This document shows, in pieces, positions 1-6,913 of a stretch of DNA of 64,000 nt. This DNA comes from Novosphingobium sediminicola (GTDB taxonomy: Bacteria; Pseudomonadota; Alphaproteobacteria; Sphingomonadales; Sphingomonadaceae): positions 186,001-250,000 of the forward strand of contig NZ_JACIDX010000007.1 of assembly GCF_014196525.1 (NCBI RefSeq), given 5' to 3'. Every line of letters begins with the position of its first letter. Position 1 is the first letter of the stretch. Made by a program: the position numbers and the translations under genes. The notes below the pieces were generated by a model. It was not told where the DNA came from, made no database searches, and saw only the letters and a program-made list of their open reading frames with translations.

Positions 1-124
1 TATCGTCGGCGGTGGCGCGGATCTGCATTTCGGCGATGCGCGTCTTGTGCTTGGTCCAGATCGCCACGATCGGGATTGACAAAGCGACAATCGGGATCAG
101 AGCGCCAATAGTGCCAGCGGACAT
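1..124 (-). CDS. Small membrane protein of the psp operon (partial, C-terminus outside window)
   Basis: Reading leftward from an ATG at 124, an open frame encodes at least 41 residues beginning MSAGTIGALIPIVALSI and runs off the window edge. The first 22 or so residues form one hydrophobic segment, followed by a basic and polar stretch (TKHKTRIAEMQIR), as expected of a small single-pass inner-membrane protein with a cytoplasmic helix. A purine-rich GGGGGA lies about 6 bases before the ATG. It sits 26 bp behind pspC on the same strand, so it is probably the last or next-to-last gene of the psp operon. Function unknown; a psp-associated accessory role is inferred from position only. Confidence 0.6.
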   Translation of the reverse strand, partial: MSAGTIGALIPIVALSIPIVAIWTKHKTRIAEMQIRATADD

Positions 125-150
125 GGAAATTTCCCCCTTATGCTGAGCTT

Positions 151-528
151 TTAGCGCAGCTTTTCGATTTCTTCGGACAGGCGCGGGTTGGAGGAGACAT
201 AATAGTCCTCAACTGCGGCCAGACGGCGGTCCAGATCGCGAAATTTGGAGCGGACCTCGCGGGTGGTGCGGCCCGGCGACTGGCGCACGCCTTGCCAGAA
301 GCGCTGCTCCTCGCGGTCGGTATAGAGCGCGCGCGGCTTGTCGGGCGCCAGAAAACCGATGCCGAAATAGATCACCCAGGCGGTGCCCCCGCTCATCGAG
401 AGCAGGACCAGCGTGGCGATCCGCACCCAAAGGACATCAATTCCGGTGTAATCGGCAATCCCGGCGCAAACGCCCATGAACTTGCCATTGGCCTTGTCAC
501 GGTAAAAACGGGTGTGGATCGGGTTCAT
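151..528 (-). CDS. pspC: PspC domain envelope-stress protein
   Basis: This 125-residue protein carries a PspC domain over residues 7-65: a short basic start (RFYRDKANGKFMGVCAGIADYTGID) followed by a hydrophobic membrane segment (VRIATLVLLSMSGGTAWVIYFGIGFLAPD). In the phage-shock system PspC is an inner-membrane protein that senses envelope stress together with PspB and relieves PspA's hold on PspF. The remaining 55 residues are charged and probably helical (RSKFRDLDRRLAAVEDYYV). The start codon overlaps the pspB stop by 4 bp, indicating translational coupling. Assignment is firm from domain and context. Confidence 0.93.
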   Translation of the reverse strand: MNPIHTRFYRDKANGKFMGVCAGIADYTGIDVLWVRIATLVLLSMSGGTAWVIYFGIGFLAPDKPRALYTDREEQRFWQGVRQSPGRTTREVRSKFRDLDRRLAAVEDYYVSSNPRLSEEIEKLR

Positions 529-842
529 CGAAAGCTCCTGTCGGAAGAGCGGGCGCGCATACGGTCAAGGTCCTTGGCAATTTCGCGCAGCGGCTGGTTG
601 TCGATTTCACGGTTGGGCATCGGCACCGCCGGATGGAACTCGGGATGTTCGGAAGCGACGAGGCGCTCGACCGTGTCCATCCGTTCATCCAGCCGTCGTG
701 CCAGTTGATAGAGTTCCTCCAGCAGCGCCTCGTCATCCGATGTCAGCGTGGCGGAGGTTTTCCATTTGGTGACATAATGCAGGATGACCCAGGGCAGGCC
801 AATGAAGAGCGCGCAAATGGCCACCACAGGCACGATATCCAT
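525..842 (-). CDS. pspB: Phage shock protein B
   Basis: A 105-residue protein with one N-terminal transmembrane helix (residues 2-23, VPVVAICALFIGLPWVILHY) and a heptad-like cytoplasmic region (EALLEELYQLARRLDERMDTVERLV). This is the PspB plan: a short anchor and a leucine-zipper-like tail that works with PspC to bind PspA under membrane stress. It is longer than enterobacterial PspB (about 75 residues) through a polar C-terminal extension. It starts 3 bp after pspA ends and overlaps pspC by 4 bp. Confidence 0.92.
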   Translation of the reverse strand: MDIVPVVAICALFIGLPWVILHYVTKWKTSATLTSDDEALLEELYQLARRLDERMDTVERLVASEHPEFHPAVPMPNREIDNQPLREIAKDLDRMRARSSDRSFR

Positions 843-845
843 GGC

Positions 846-1517
846 TTAGCCCTCCTTCTTCAGAGCGCGCTTCATGGCCTCCAGTTCCTCGTCTACCTTG
901 TCGCCGGAGGCGAGGGCGGCGATTTCGTCGGCCAGCGTCGGCTTGGCGGCTTCGGCAAGGCCCAGCGCGTCGGCGCGGCCTTCGGCATAATCGACCCGGC
1001 GTTCCAACGCATCGAAGCGCGCCATCGCCTCATCCACCCGCTCGCTGGCCAGCAGCGTGCGCAGTTTTACGCGGTTTTCCGCGCTTTCCAGACGGGCGGC
1101 AATCGCGGTCTGGCGGCTGCGGGCCTCGCGCAGGCGGGTCTGCAGCTTTTCGATGTCGGCCTCAAAGGCGCGCAGGGAATCGTCCAGCACCGCCACCTCG
1201 GACATCAGTTGATCGGCCATGTCCGATGCCTTGCGCTTTTCCACCAGCGCGGCGCGGGCCAGATCCTCGCGGTCCTTGGACAGTGCCAGTTGCGCCTTGT
1301 CGCCCCAATCGGCCTGAAGCCGGTCGAGCTTGGCGATATGGCGGCGCATCTCCTTCTGGTCGGCAATGGTGCGGGCGGCCGACGCGCGCACTTCGACCAG
1401 CGTTTCCTCCATTTCGAGGATGATCATGCGGATCATCTTGGAAGGATCCTCGGCCTTTTCCAGAAGATCGGAGAAATTGGCGGCGATAATGTCGCGGGTG
1501 CGGCTGAAAATGCCCAT
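846..1517 (-). CDS. pspA: Phage shock protein A (IM30/ESCRT-III-like)
   Basis: The 223-residue protein starts MGIFSRTRDIIAANFSDLLEKAEDP, the classic PspA amphipathic helix and first coiled-coil segment, and is almost entirely charged helix to the end (ELEAMKRALKKEG). PspA binds stressed inner membrane and, in its resting state, inhibits PspF. The start at 1517 is chosen because it gives the conserved N-terminus and has GGGAG upstream. The same frame stays open for 95 further codons up to an ATG at 1802 that falls on the predicted sigma-54 start point. That extension looks low-complexity and is probably leader, not protein. Confidence 0.95.
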   Translation of the reverse strand: MGIFSRTRDIIAANFSDLLEKAEDPSKMIRMIILEMEETLVEVRASAARTIADQKEMRRHIAKLDRLQADWGDKAQLALSKDREDLARAALVEKRKASDMADQLMSEVAVLDDSLRAFEADIEKLQTRLREARSRQTAIAARLESAENRVKLRTLLASERVDEAMARFDALERRVDYAEGRADALGLAEAAKPTLADEIAALASGDKVDEELEAMKRALKKEG

Positions 1518-1810
1518 GCGGCTTGCTCCCGAAGATGGATTGGATTGCAGTTTCTCGATTTCCCGTTCTAGCCTGTTATGACCTCGCGAGAAATCCTGAA
1601 GCGAAAAAAACCGGGCCGGAGGGGAAGATGTCCGATCGCGCAGGGGCGTTGCGCGATCATCACCCGATGAGCGGGCAAGCAGACCCTCCGGCCCGTCTTT
1701 CGCCAGACCCATGGGGGTGCGCATCGAGTGTGTCGGCGATGCGCCAGCCATGCCGGGGGTGTCGGCATGAGTGGTGGGGTCGAGAGGCGAAAGTTTGTTC
1801 ATGGCGGTTG

Positions 1811-1829
1811 TATCGCAAAGCCCGTGCCA
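1811..1829 (-). promoter_or_regulatory. Sigma-54 promoter of pspABC
   Basis: On the minus strand the sequence reads TGGCACG-GGCT-TTGCG: GG and GC exactly 10 bases apart, matching the sigma-54 -24/-12 consensus TGGCACG-N4-TTGCW at all but the final base. It points toward pspA and lies beside pspF, the activator that requires sigma-54. With the GC at -12, transcription would start near 1803. Confidence 0.85.
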
Positions 1830-1874
1830 ATTTGCCGATGGCGCGGAAATCGGCGGTTTTGGGGTGGGCGCTGC

Positions 1875-1903
1875 TTGACGGAATTTGCAGCTTTTGCCAA
1901 ACT
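1875..1903 (+). promoter_or_regulatory. Candidate pspF promoter (weak)
   Basis: TTGACG at 1875-1880 is followed after 17 bp by CAAACT at 1898-1903. The -35 matches well and the -10 only at A2, A4 and T6. It is correctly placed about 30 bp before the pspF ATG. Confidence 0.3.
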
Positions 1904-1933
1904 TCAGGAAATTTCACCAAGGATAGGCAATTC

Positions 1934-2959
1934 ATGGCGCTATCTCCGCATCATGCCCCGCGCGATGTGCAATTCATTGGCCAGTCGGGCGCTTTCCTCG
2001 ATGCGGTCGAGCGCGCCAGTCGCGCCGCGCCCCTGCGCCGCCCGGTGCTGGTGATCGGTGAGCGGGGGACGGGCAAGGAGCTGATCGCCGAGCGCCTGCA
2101 TCGCCTGTCTTCGCGCTGGGATGAGCCTTTGGTGACGCTGAACTGTGCGGCCATGCCCGAAACGCTGATCGAGGCGGAATTGTTCGGGCATGAGGCCGGG
2201 GCCTTTACCGGCGCGACGCGGGCGCGGGCGGGGCGGTTTGAAGAGGCGGATCGCGGTACGTTGTTCCTTGATGAGCTGGGTACGCTGAGCATGGGCGCGC
2301 AGGAGCGCCTGCTGCGCGCGGTGGAATATGGCGAGGTGACGCGGATCGGGGCCTCTCGCCCGCTGCGGGTGGATGTGCGCATCGTGGCGGCCACGAATGA
2401 GGATTTGCCCCGCATGGCGCGCGAGGGACGGTTTCGCGCCGACCTGCTCGACCGTTTGAGTTTCGAGGTCATCACCCTGCCGCCGCTGCGTGTGCGCGAA
2501 GGCGACATTTCGGTGCTGGCCGAATATTTCGGGCGGCGCATGGCCAGCGAGATGGGCTGGGAGCGCTGGCCGGGGTTTAGCGGGGCGGCGGCGGCGGCGC
2601 TGGAAAAATACCACTGGCCGGGCAATGTGCGCGAGTTGCGCAATGTAATCGAGCGGGCGGTCTATCGCAGCGACAGCCCGGACATGCCGATTGGCGAGAT
2701 CACCTTTGACCCCTTTGATTCGCCGTGGAAGCCGACGCAATCGCTGCGTGCCGCCGATAATGACGCCGCGCCCGCACCGGTGATGGCCGGCGATCTGGCC
2801 GGGGTGTCGGATCTGCGCGGGGCGGTCGATGCCCATGAAAAGGCCATCGTCGAAGCCGCCCTTGCCCGCCACCGCTATAACCAGCGCCAGACAGCCAAGG
2901 CACTGGGCCTGACCTATGACCAGCTGCGCCACACAATGCGGAAACATCATCTGCTTTGA
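1934..2959 (+). CDS. pspF: PspF, sigma-54-dependent activator of the psp operon
   Basis: This 341-residue protein has a AAA+ sigma-54 interaction domain from the N-terminus: Walker A GERGTGKE (42-49), the sigma-54-contacting loop GAFTGA (89-94), Walker B TLFLDELG (about 109-116), and a sensor region with RFRADLLDRLSF. It ends in a Fis-type HTH (RQTAKALGLTYDQLRHTMRKH). There is no N-terminal receiver or sensory domain, which is diagnostic of PspF; PspA controls it by direct binding. The start at 1934 is preferred over the open frame back to 1523 because it gives the family N-terminus. Note the Walker A Arg where Ser is usual (GESGTGKE). Confidence 0.95.
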   Translation: MALSPHHAPRDVQFIGQSGAFLDAVERASRAAPLRRPVLVIGERGTGKELIAERLHRLSSRWDEPLVTLNCAAMPETLIEAELFGHEAGAFTGATRARAGRFEEADRGTLFLDELGTLSMGAQERLLRAVEYGEVTRIGASRPLRVDVRIVAATNEDLPRMAREGRFRADLLDRLSFEVITLPPLRVREGDISVLAEYFGRRMASEMGWERWPGFSGAAAAALEKYHWPGNVRELRNVIERAVYRSDSPDMPIGEITFDPFDSPWKPTQSLRAADNDAAPAPVMAGDLAGVSDLRGAVDAHEKAIVEAALARHRYNQRQTAKALGLTYDQLRHTMRKHHLL

Positions 2960-3010
2960 CTTGGGCGGCGCAAGGCCTAAGTTGCGCGCATACTTGAGAA
3001 AGGCGCGCGC

Positions 3011-3781
3011 ATGGGTAAGGTGATCGCGGTTTACAGCATGAAGGGCGGGGTGGGAAAATCCTCGCTGGCGGTCAATCTGGCGCATGGCTTTGCAGGTCAG
3101 GGCAAACGGACGCTGATCTGGGATATTGACGCGCAGGGGGCGGTGGCTTTCCTGTTGGGGCAATCGGGCGCAGCGGCCAAGGCAAAGAAGATTTTTGCCC
3201 GCGATGCCGATCCCGCCGATGCGATTGTGCCGACCAACTGGCCGGAGCTGGATCTGATCGCGGCGGACCTGTCTTTGCGCCATCTGGAAAGCGATCTGGC
3301 CGATGACAAGCCCAAGCGGTTGAAGAAATTGCTGGAGAGCCTTTCGCCCGATTATGACCGGATTGTCGTCGATTGCCCGCCGGGTCTGGGCGGGATTTCG
3401 GATCAGATTTTCCGCGCCGCCGATCTGCTGGTGGTCCCTTTGCTGCCCGCGCCCTTGGCGATGCGGACTTTGGAACAGGTGAGGGAGCATCTGGAAGCTG
3501 AGCGCGGCGGCAAGGCGCCGGGGATTTTGCCGGTGCTCTCGATGGTGGACCGGCGCAAGGCGATGCACCGCGACATTCTGGCCCAGCACCCCGACTGGCC
3601 CGCGATCCCCCATGCCAGCGTGATCGAGCAGATGGGGCTGAAACAGGCGCCTCTGGCCGAATTTGCGGGCAAGAGTGCGCCGATGCTGGCGGTGGAAAAT
3701 GTGTTGGCCCGTGTGGAGATGATGCTGGGCAGCGGCGTGTGGTTGACGCAGGCAACGGATGAGGGATGGGTGAAGGGGTAA
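3011..3781 (+). CDS. ParA/MinD-family P-loop ATPase
   Basis: A 256-residue protein with the deviant Walker A of the ParA/MinD superfamily (MKGGVGKSS, residues 10-18, signature Lys11 and Lys16), switch I/A' at DIDAQG, and Walker B RIVVDCPPGLG. It is soluble, with no amphipathic MinD-like C-terminus visible. ParA proteins use ATP-dependent dimerisation on DNA or membranes to position cargo. No parB or parS partner is next to it, so this is an orphan ParA and its cargo is unknown. AGAAAGG lies 8 bases before the ATG. It lies between pspF and rimP, both on the same strand. Confidence 0.85.
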   Translation: MGKVIAVYSMKGGVGKSSLAVNLAHGFAGQGKRTLIWDIDAQGAVAFLLGQSGAAAKAKKIFARDADPADAIVPTNWPELDLIAADLSLRHLESDLADDKPKRLKKLLESLSPDYDRIVVDCPPGLGGISDQIFRAADLLVVPLLPAPLAMRTLEQVREHLEAERGGKAPGILPVLSMVDRRKAMHRDILAQHPDWPAIPHASVIEQMGLKQAPLAEFAGKSAPMLAVENVLARVEMMLGSGVWLTQATDEGWVKG

Positions 3782-3863
3782 TTGCCGACCACCCCCTTGC
3801 ATTCGCCGCGAAACAGGCGTAATGGCCCCATCAATCCCGACATTGTGAAGCAAAGCGGGGCTG

Positions 3864-3883
3864 GCGCCGGAAGGGGCCGGCGC
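3864..3883 (+). other. GC-rich hairpin in the rimP leader
   Basis: GCGCCGG and CCGGCGC form a perfect 7-bp stem around an AAGGGG loop, 41 bp before rimP. There is no following U-run, so it is not a clear intrinsic terminator. It may be a leader structure of the rimP-nusA-infB operon. Confidence 0.3.
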
Positions 3884-3924
3884 GAAACTGCATTGCAACA
3901 ATGTTGCCCATTACAGGAACTTAC

Positions 3925-4497
3925 ATGGCCAATATCGCGCGTATTACCGAGATCGTCGAACCAGAGGTGAAGGCCTTGGGCTTGGATCTTGTGCGCGTGA
4001 TTCTGTTTGGCAAATCCGATGTGGGCGATGAAGAGCACACGTTGCAGATCATGGCCGAGCGTCCCGAAACCGGGCAATTGGTGATCGGTGATTGTGTCGC
4101 GCTCTCGCATCGCATTTCGGACAAGATCGACGCGCTGGAAGAAGCGGGCGAAACGCTGATCGAGGAGGCCTATCGCCTTGAGGTCAGCTCGCCCGGCATC
4201 GACCGTCCGCTGACCCGGCTCAAGGATTTCACGGCGTGGATCGGTCATGAGGCCAAAGTCAATCTGACCATTCCCGTCGATGGCAACCGCAAGAGCATCG
4301 TGGGCAATCTTGTCTCGGTCGAGGGCGAAGTGATCGCGCTGGAGGACAAGAAGTCGGGCCGCGTGACTTTCCCCTTCGCAGATATTCATTCCGCCAAGCT
4401 GGTGTTGACTGATCGCTTGCTGGCCGCAACCAAACCCATTGATCTTGGCGAAGATTTCGACGAGATCGACGAAGAAACCGAAACGCAGGAAGACTGA
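3925..4497 (+). CDS. rimP: Ribosome maturation factor RimP
   Basis: A 190-residue protein with the RimP features YRLEVSSPGIDRPLT (about residues 84-98) and a C-terminal SH3-like barrel. RimP acts in 30S subunit maturation, binding with S12 and S19. The ATG at 3925 is chosen over an in-frame ATG at 3901 because AGGAA lies 6 bases upstream and the N-terminus MANIARITEIVEPEV matches the family. It is first in the canonical rimP-nusA-ylxR-infB order and ends 2 bp before nusA. The acidic tail (DEIDEETETQED) is common in this order. Confidence 0.96.
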   Translation: MANIARITEIVEPEVKALGLDLVRVILFGKSDVGDEEHTLQIMAERPETGQLVIGDCVALSHRISDKIDALEEAGETLIEEAYRLEVSSPGIDRPLTRLKDFTAWIGHEAKVNLTIPVDGNRKSIVGNLVSVEGEVIALEDKKSGRVTFPFADIHSAKLVLTDRLLAATKPIDLGEDFDEIDEETETQED

Positions 4498-4499
4498 TT

Positions 4500-6158
4500 A
4501 TGGCCAGTGCGATTTCCGCCAACCGCGCCGAACTGCTCGCGATTGCGACAGCCGTTGCCACCGAGAAGATGATCGACAAAGCGATCGTCATCGAGGCAAT
4601 GGAAGAAGCGATCCAGAAGTCGGCCCGCAACCGCTATGGCGCCGAAAATGACATCCGCGCCAAGCTGGACCCGCGCACCGGCGATCTGCGTCTGTGGCGC
4701 GTGGTTGAAGTGGTCGAGCATGTCGATGACTACTTCAAGCAGGTTGACCTGAAGGCGGCGGAAAAGCTGCAAAAGGATGCCAAGATCGGCGACTTCATCG
4801 TCGATCCGCTGCCCCCGGTGGACCTTGGCCGTATTGACGCGCAGAGCGCCAAGCAGGTCATTTTCCAGAAGGTGCGCGATGCCGAGCGCGACCGCCAGTA
4901 TGCCGAGTTCAAGGACCGCGCGGGCGAAATCGTTACGGGCGTGATCAAGTCGGTCGAATTTGGCCATGTGATCGTCAACCTGGGCCGCGCCGAAGGCGTG
5001 ATCCGCCGCGATCAGCAGATCCCGCGCGAAACCGCCCGCGTGGGCGAGCGCGTGCGTGCGCTGATCCTCAAGGTTGAGCGTCAGAACCGTGGCCCGCAGA
5101 TTTTCCTGAGCCGCGCGCACCCCGATTTCATGAAGCGCCTGTTTGCGCAGGAAGTACCTGAAATCTACGACAACATCATCGAGATCAAGGCCGCCGCCCG
5201 CGATCCCGGTTCGCGCGCCAAGATCGGCGTGATCAGCCGCGATTCCAGCATCGACCCGGTCGGCGCCTGCGTCGGCATGAAGGGCAGCCGCGTTCAGGCC
5301 GTCGTGCAGGAAATGCAGGGCGAAAAGATCGACATCATCCCCTGGAGCGAAGATACCGCGACTTTCGTGGTGAACGCTCTCCAGCCCGCGACCGTATCGC
5401 GCGTGGTGATTGACGAGGAAGAAGGCCGCATCGAGGTCGTGGTTCCCGATGATCAGCTGTCACTTGCCATCGGTCGCCGTGGTCAGAACGTGCGTCTGGC
5501 CAGCCAGTTGACCGGCCGCCAGATCGACATCATGACCGAGGCCGAGGCGAGCGAAAAGCGCCAGAAGGAATTCGCCGAAAAGTCCAAGCTGTTCGAAGAA
5601 GAGCTGGATGTCGATGAAACCCTCTCGCAGTTGCTGGTGGCCGAAGGCTTCAGCGAGCTTGAAGAAGTGGCCTATATCGAGATCGCCGAACTGGCGCAGA
5701 TCGAAGGCTTCGACGAAGAGCTGGCCGAAGAACTCCAGAACCGTGCGCAGGAAGCGCTCGACCGCCGCGAGGAGGCCGCCCGTCAGGAGCGACGCGCTCT
5801 GGGCGTCGAGGATGCGCTGGCCGAACTGCCGCATCTCAATGAAACCATGCTGGTGACGCTGGGCAAGGCGGGGATCCGCACGCTCGACGATCTGGCCGAT
5901 CTGGCCACCGACGAGCTGATCGCCAAGAAGCGCACCAATGATCAGCGCCGCCGCAATGAAAAGCGCGACCGCGATGACAAGCGCGACGAAAAGCGTGAAG
6001 AAGTGAGCCGTGGCGGCGTTCTGGGCGAATATGGCCTGAGCGAAGAACAGGGCAATGAGATCATCATGGCCGCCCGCGCCCACTGGTTCACCGATGAACC
6101 TGAAGCCGGTGCGCCGGAAGTAGACGGGGGAGCCGCCGATGCGGATTCCTCGCAATGA
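4500..6158 (+). CDS. nusA: Transcription termination/antitermination factor NusA
   Basis: The 552-residue NusA has the RNA-polymerase-binding N-terminal domain (1-125), an S1 domain (GEIVTGVIKSVEFGHVIVNLG), and KH1/KH2 domains containing GACVGMKGSRVQAV and LAIGRRGQNVRLASQL. The acidic C-terminal repeats (DETLSQLLVAEGFSELEEV and later helix-hairpin-helix-like copies) are linked by a highly charged stretch of KRDRDDKRDEKREE type. NusA modulates pausing, intrinsic termination and rRNA antitermination. Full length for Alphaproteobacteria. Its 3' end overlaps the next gene by 20 bp. Confidence 0.97.
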   Translation: MASAISANRAELLAIATAVATEKMIDKAIVIEAMEEAIQKSARNRYGAENDIRAKLDPRTGDLRLWRVVEVVEHVDDYFKQVDLKAAEKLQKDAKIGDFIVDPLPPVDLGRIDAQSAKQVIFQKVRDAERDRQYAEFKDRAGEIVTGVIKSVEFGHVIVNLGRAEGVIRRDQQIPRETARVGERVRALILKVERQNRGPQIFLSRAHPDFMKRLFAQEVPEIYDNIIEIKAAARDPGSRAKIGVISRDSSIDPVGACVGMKGSRVQAVVQEMQGEKIDIIPWSEDTATFVVNALQPATVSRVVIDEEEGRIEVVVPDDQLSLAIGRRGQNVRLASQLTGRQIDIMTEAEASEKRQKEFAEKSKLFEEELDVDETLSQLLVAEGFSELEEVAYIEIAELAQIEGFDEELAEELQNRAQEALDRREEAARQERRALGVEDALAELPHLNETMLVTLGKAGIRTLDDLADLATDELIAKKRTNDQRRRNEKRDRDDKRDEKREEVSRGGVLGEYGLSEEQGNEIIMAARAHWFTDEPEAGAPEVDGGAADADSSQ

Positions 6159-6891
6159 GCGCGTAAGCTCCGACATTGCTGACGCCGGGCCGGAAAGGAA
6201 ATGCATCCTTTCCGGCGAGGTGGCCCCGCGCGATGCGCTGATCCGTCTGGCGATTTCGCCGGACGGACCTGACGGGGTCGCCTTTGTTGCGCCTGATGCT
6301 CTGGCCAAGGCGCCGGGGCGTGGGGCGTGGATCGGTGTGCGCAAGGATGAACTGGCGCAAGCCATGGCCAAGGGGCGCCTCAAAGGCGCTCTGGCGCGGG
6401 CCTATAAGGGCGCGAAGATTGCCATTCCCGATGACCTGCCCGAAAGGATTGAGGCCGCTTTGACGCGGGCCTTTACCGACCGGCTGGGGCTGGAAATGCG
6501 CAGCGGGCGCCTGCTGGTCGGTTCCGACCGCATCGCTGAAAATGCGCGCATGGGGCGGGTCGTATGGCTGGCCCATGCGGCCGATGCGGGCGACGATGGC
6601 AATCGCAAGCTGGACCAGGCCTGGCGCGTGGGCAGGGAAACTGAGGGTAGCGGTGAAAAGGGTGATACCTTGCCACTGGACCGGGCGACCCTGTCTGTGG
6701 CATTGGGCCGCGACAATGTCGTGCATCTGGCGTTGACCGACCGGGCCTCGGCCGAAAGGCTGGCCCCCTTGCTCGCGCGCCTGAATCACTATCTTGCCAA
6801 AGATAATCAAGGCTTTGGTGGCGATGCCGCCGAACCGGACGCACATCATGATGACGCTGACGACTGCGAGTCGCCGGCTGAGACGAATTGA
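6139..6891 (+). CDS. YlxR-type RNA-binding protein fused to an L7Ae-like domain
   Basis: The 250-residue protein starts within nusA and has an N-terminal YlxR (DUF448) domain: ERKCILSGEVAPRDALIRL followed by the family's GRGAWIG. A second half with ARMGRVVWLAHAADAG and RDNVVHLALTDRASAERL resembles the L7Ae/YlxQ fold, and the C-terminus is acidic and His/Asp-rich. In Gram-positives ylxR and ylxQ are separate genes between nusA and infB. The fused form is usual in Alphaproteobacteria and is annotated as an RNA-binding protein. YlxR has been linked to nucleoid and RNase P functions elsewhere; the role here is inferred. Confidence 0.88.
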   Translation: MRIPRNERVSSDIADAGPERKCILSGEVAPRDALIRLAISPDGPDGVAFVAPDALAKAPGRGAWIGVRKDELAQAMAKGRLKGALARAYKGAKIAIPDDLPERIEAALTRAFTDRLGLEMRSGRLLVGSDRIAENARMGRVVWLAHAADAGDDGNRKLDQAWRVGRETEGSGEKGDTLPLDRATLSVALGRDNVVHLALTDRASAERLAPLLARLNHYLAKDNQGFGGDAAEPDAHHDDADDCESPAETN

Positions 6892-6913
6892 GACTGAAGG
6901 GCTGTTTGAACCG

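Larger units (their letters stand above)
1518..1933. other. Divergent pspA-pspF intergenic region
   Basis: These 416 bp separate the pspA and pspF starts. They hold a sigma-54 promoter for pspABC (1811-1829, minus strand), which leaves a leader of about 285 nt before pspA, and a weak candidate housekeeping promoter for pspF (1875-1903). A perfect 8-bp palindrome GAAATTTC at 1908-1915 lies about 105 bp upstream of the predicted pspA start point. That is the distance at which PspF upstream activating sites are found in enterobacteria, so it is a candidate UAS, on position only. I see no RNA gene in the leader. Confidence 0.6.

Noticed and set aside
3011..3781. ParA as evidence of a plasmid or integrated element
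   Set aside because: It lies between chromosomal housekeeping genes with no parB, replication or integrase gene, and composition matches its neighbours.
1940..3901. 653-codon minus-strand frame opposite pspF and the ParA gene
   Set aside because: Antisense shadow rich in His, Gln and Arg; both plus-strand genes have clear catalytic motifs.
3895..3907. GCAAC-AAT-GTTGC inverted repeat before rimP as an operator
   Set aside because: Arms of 5 bp with a 3-bp spacer are expected by chance at this scale and there is no supporting context.
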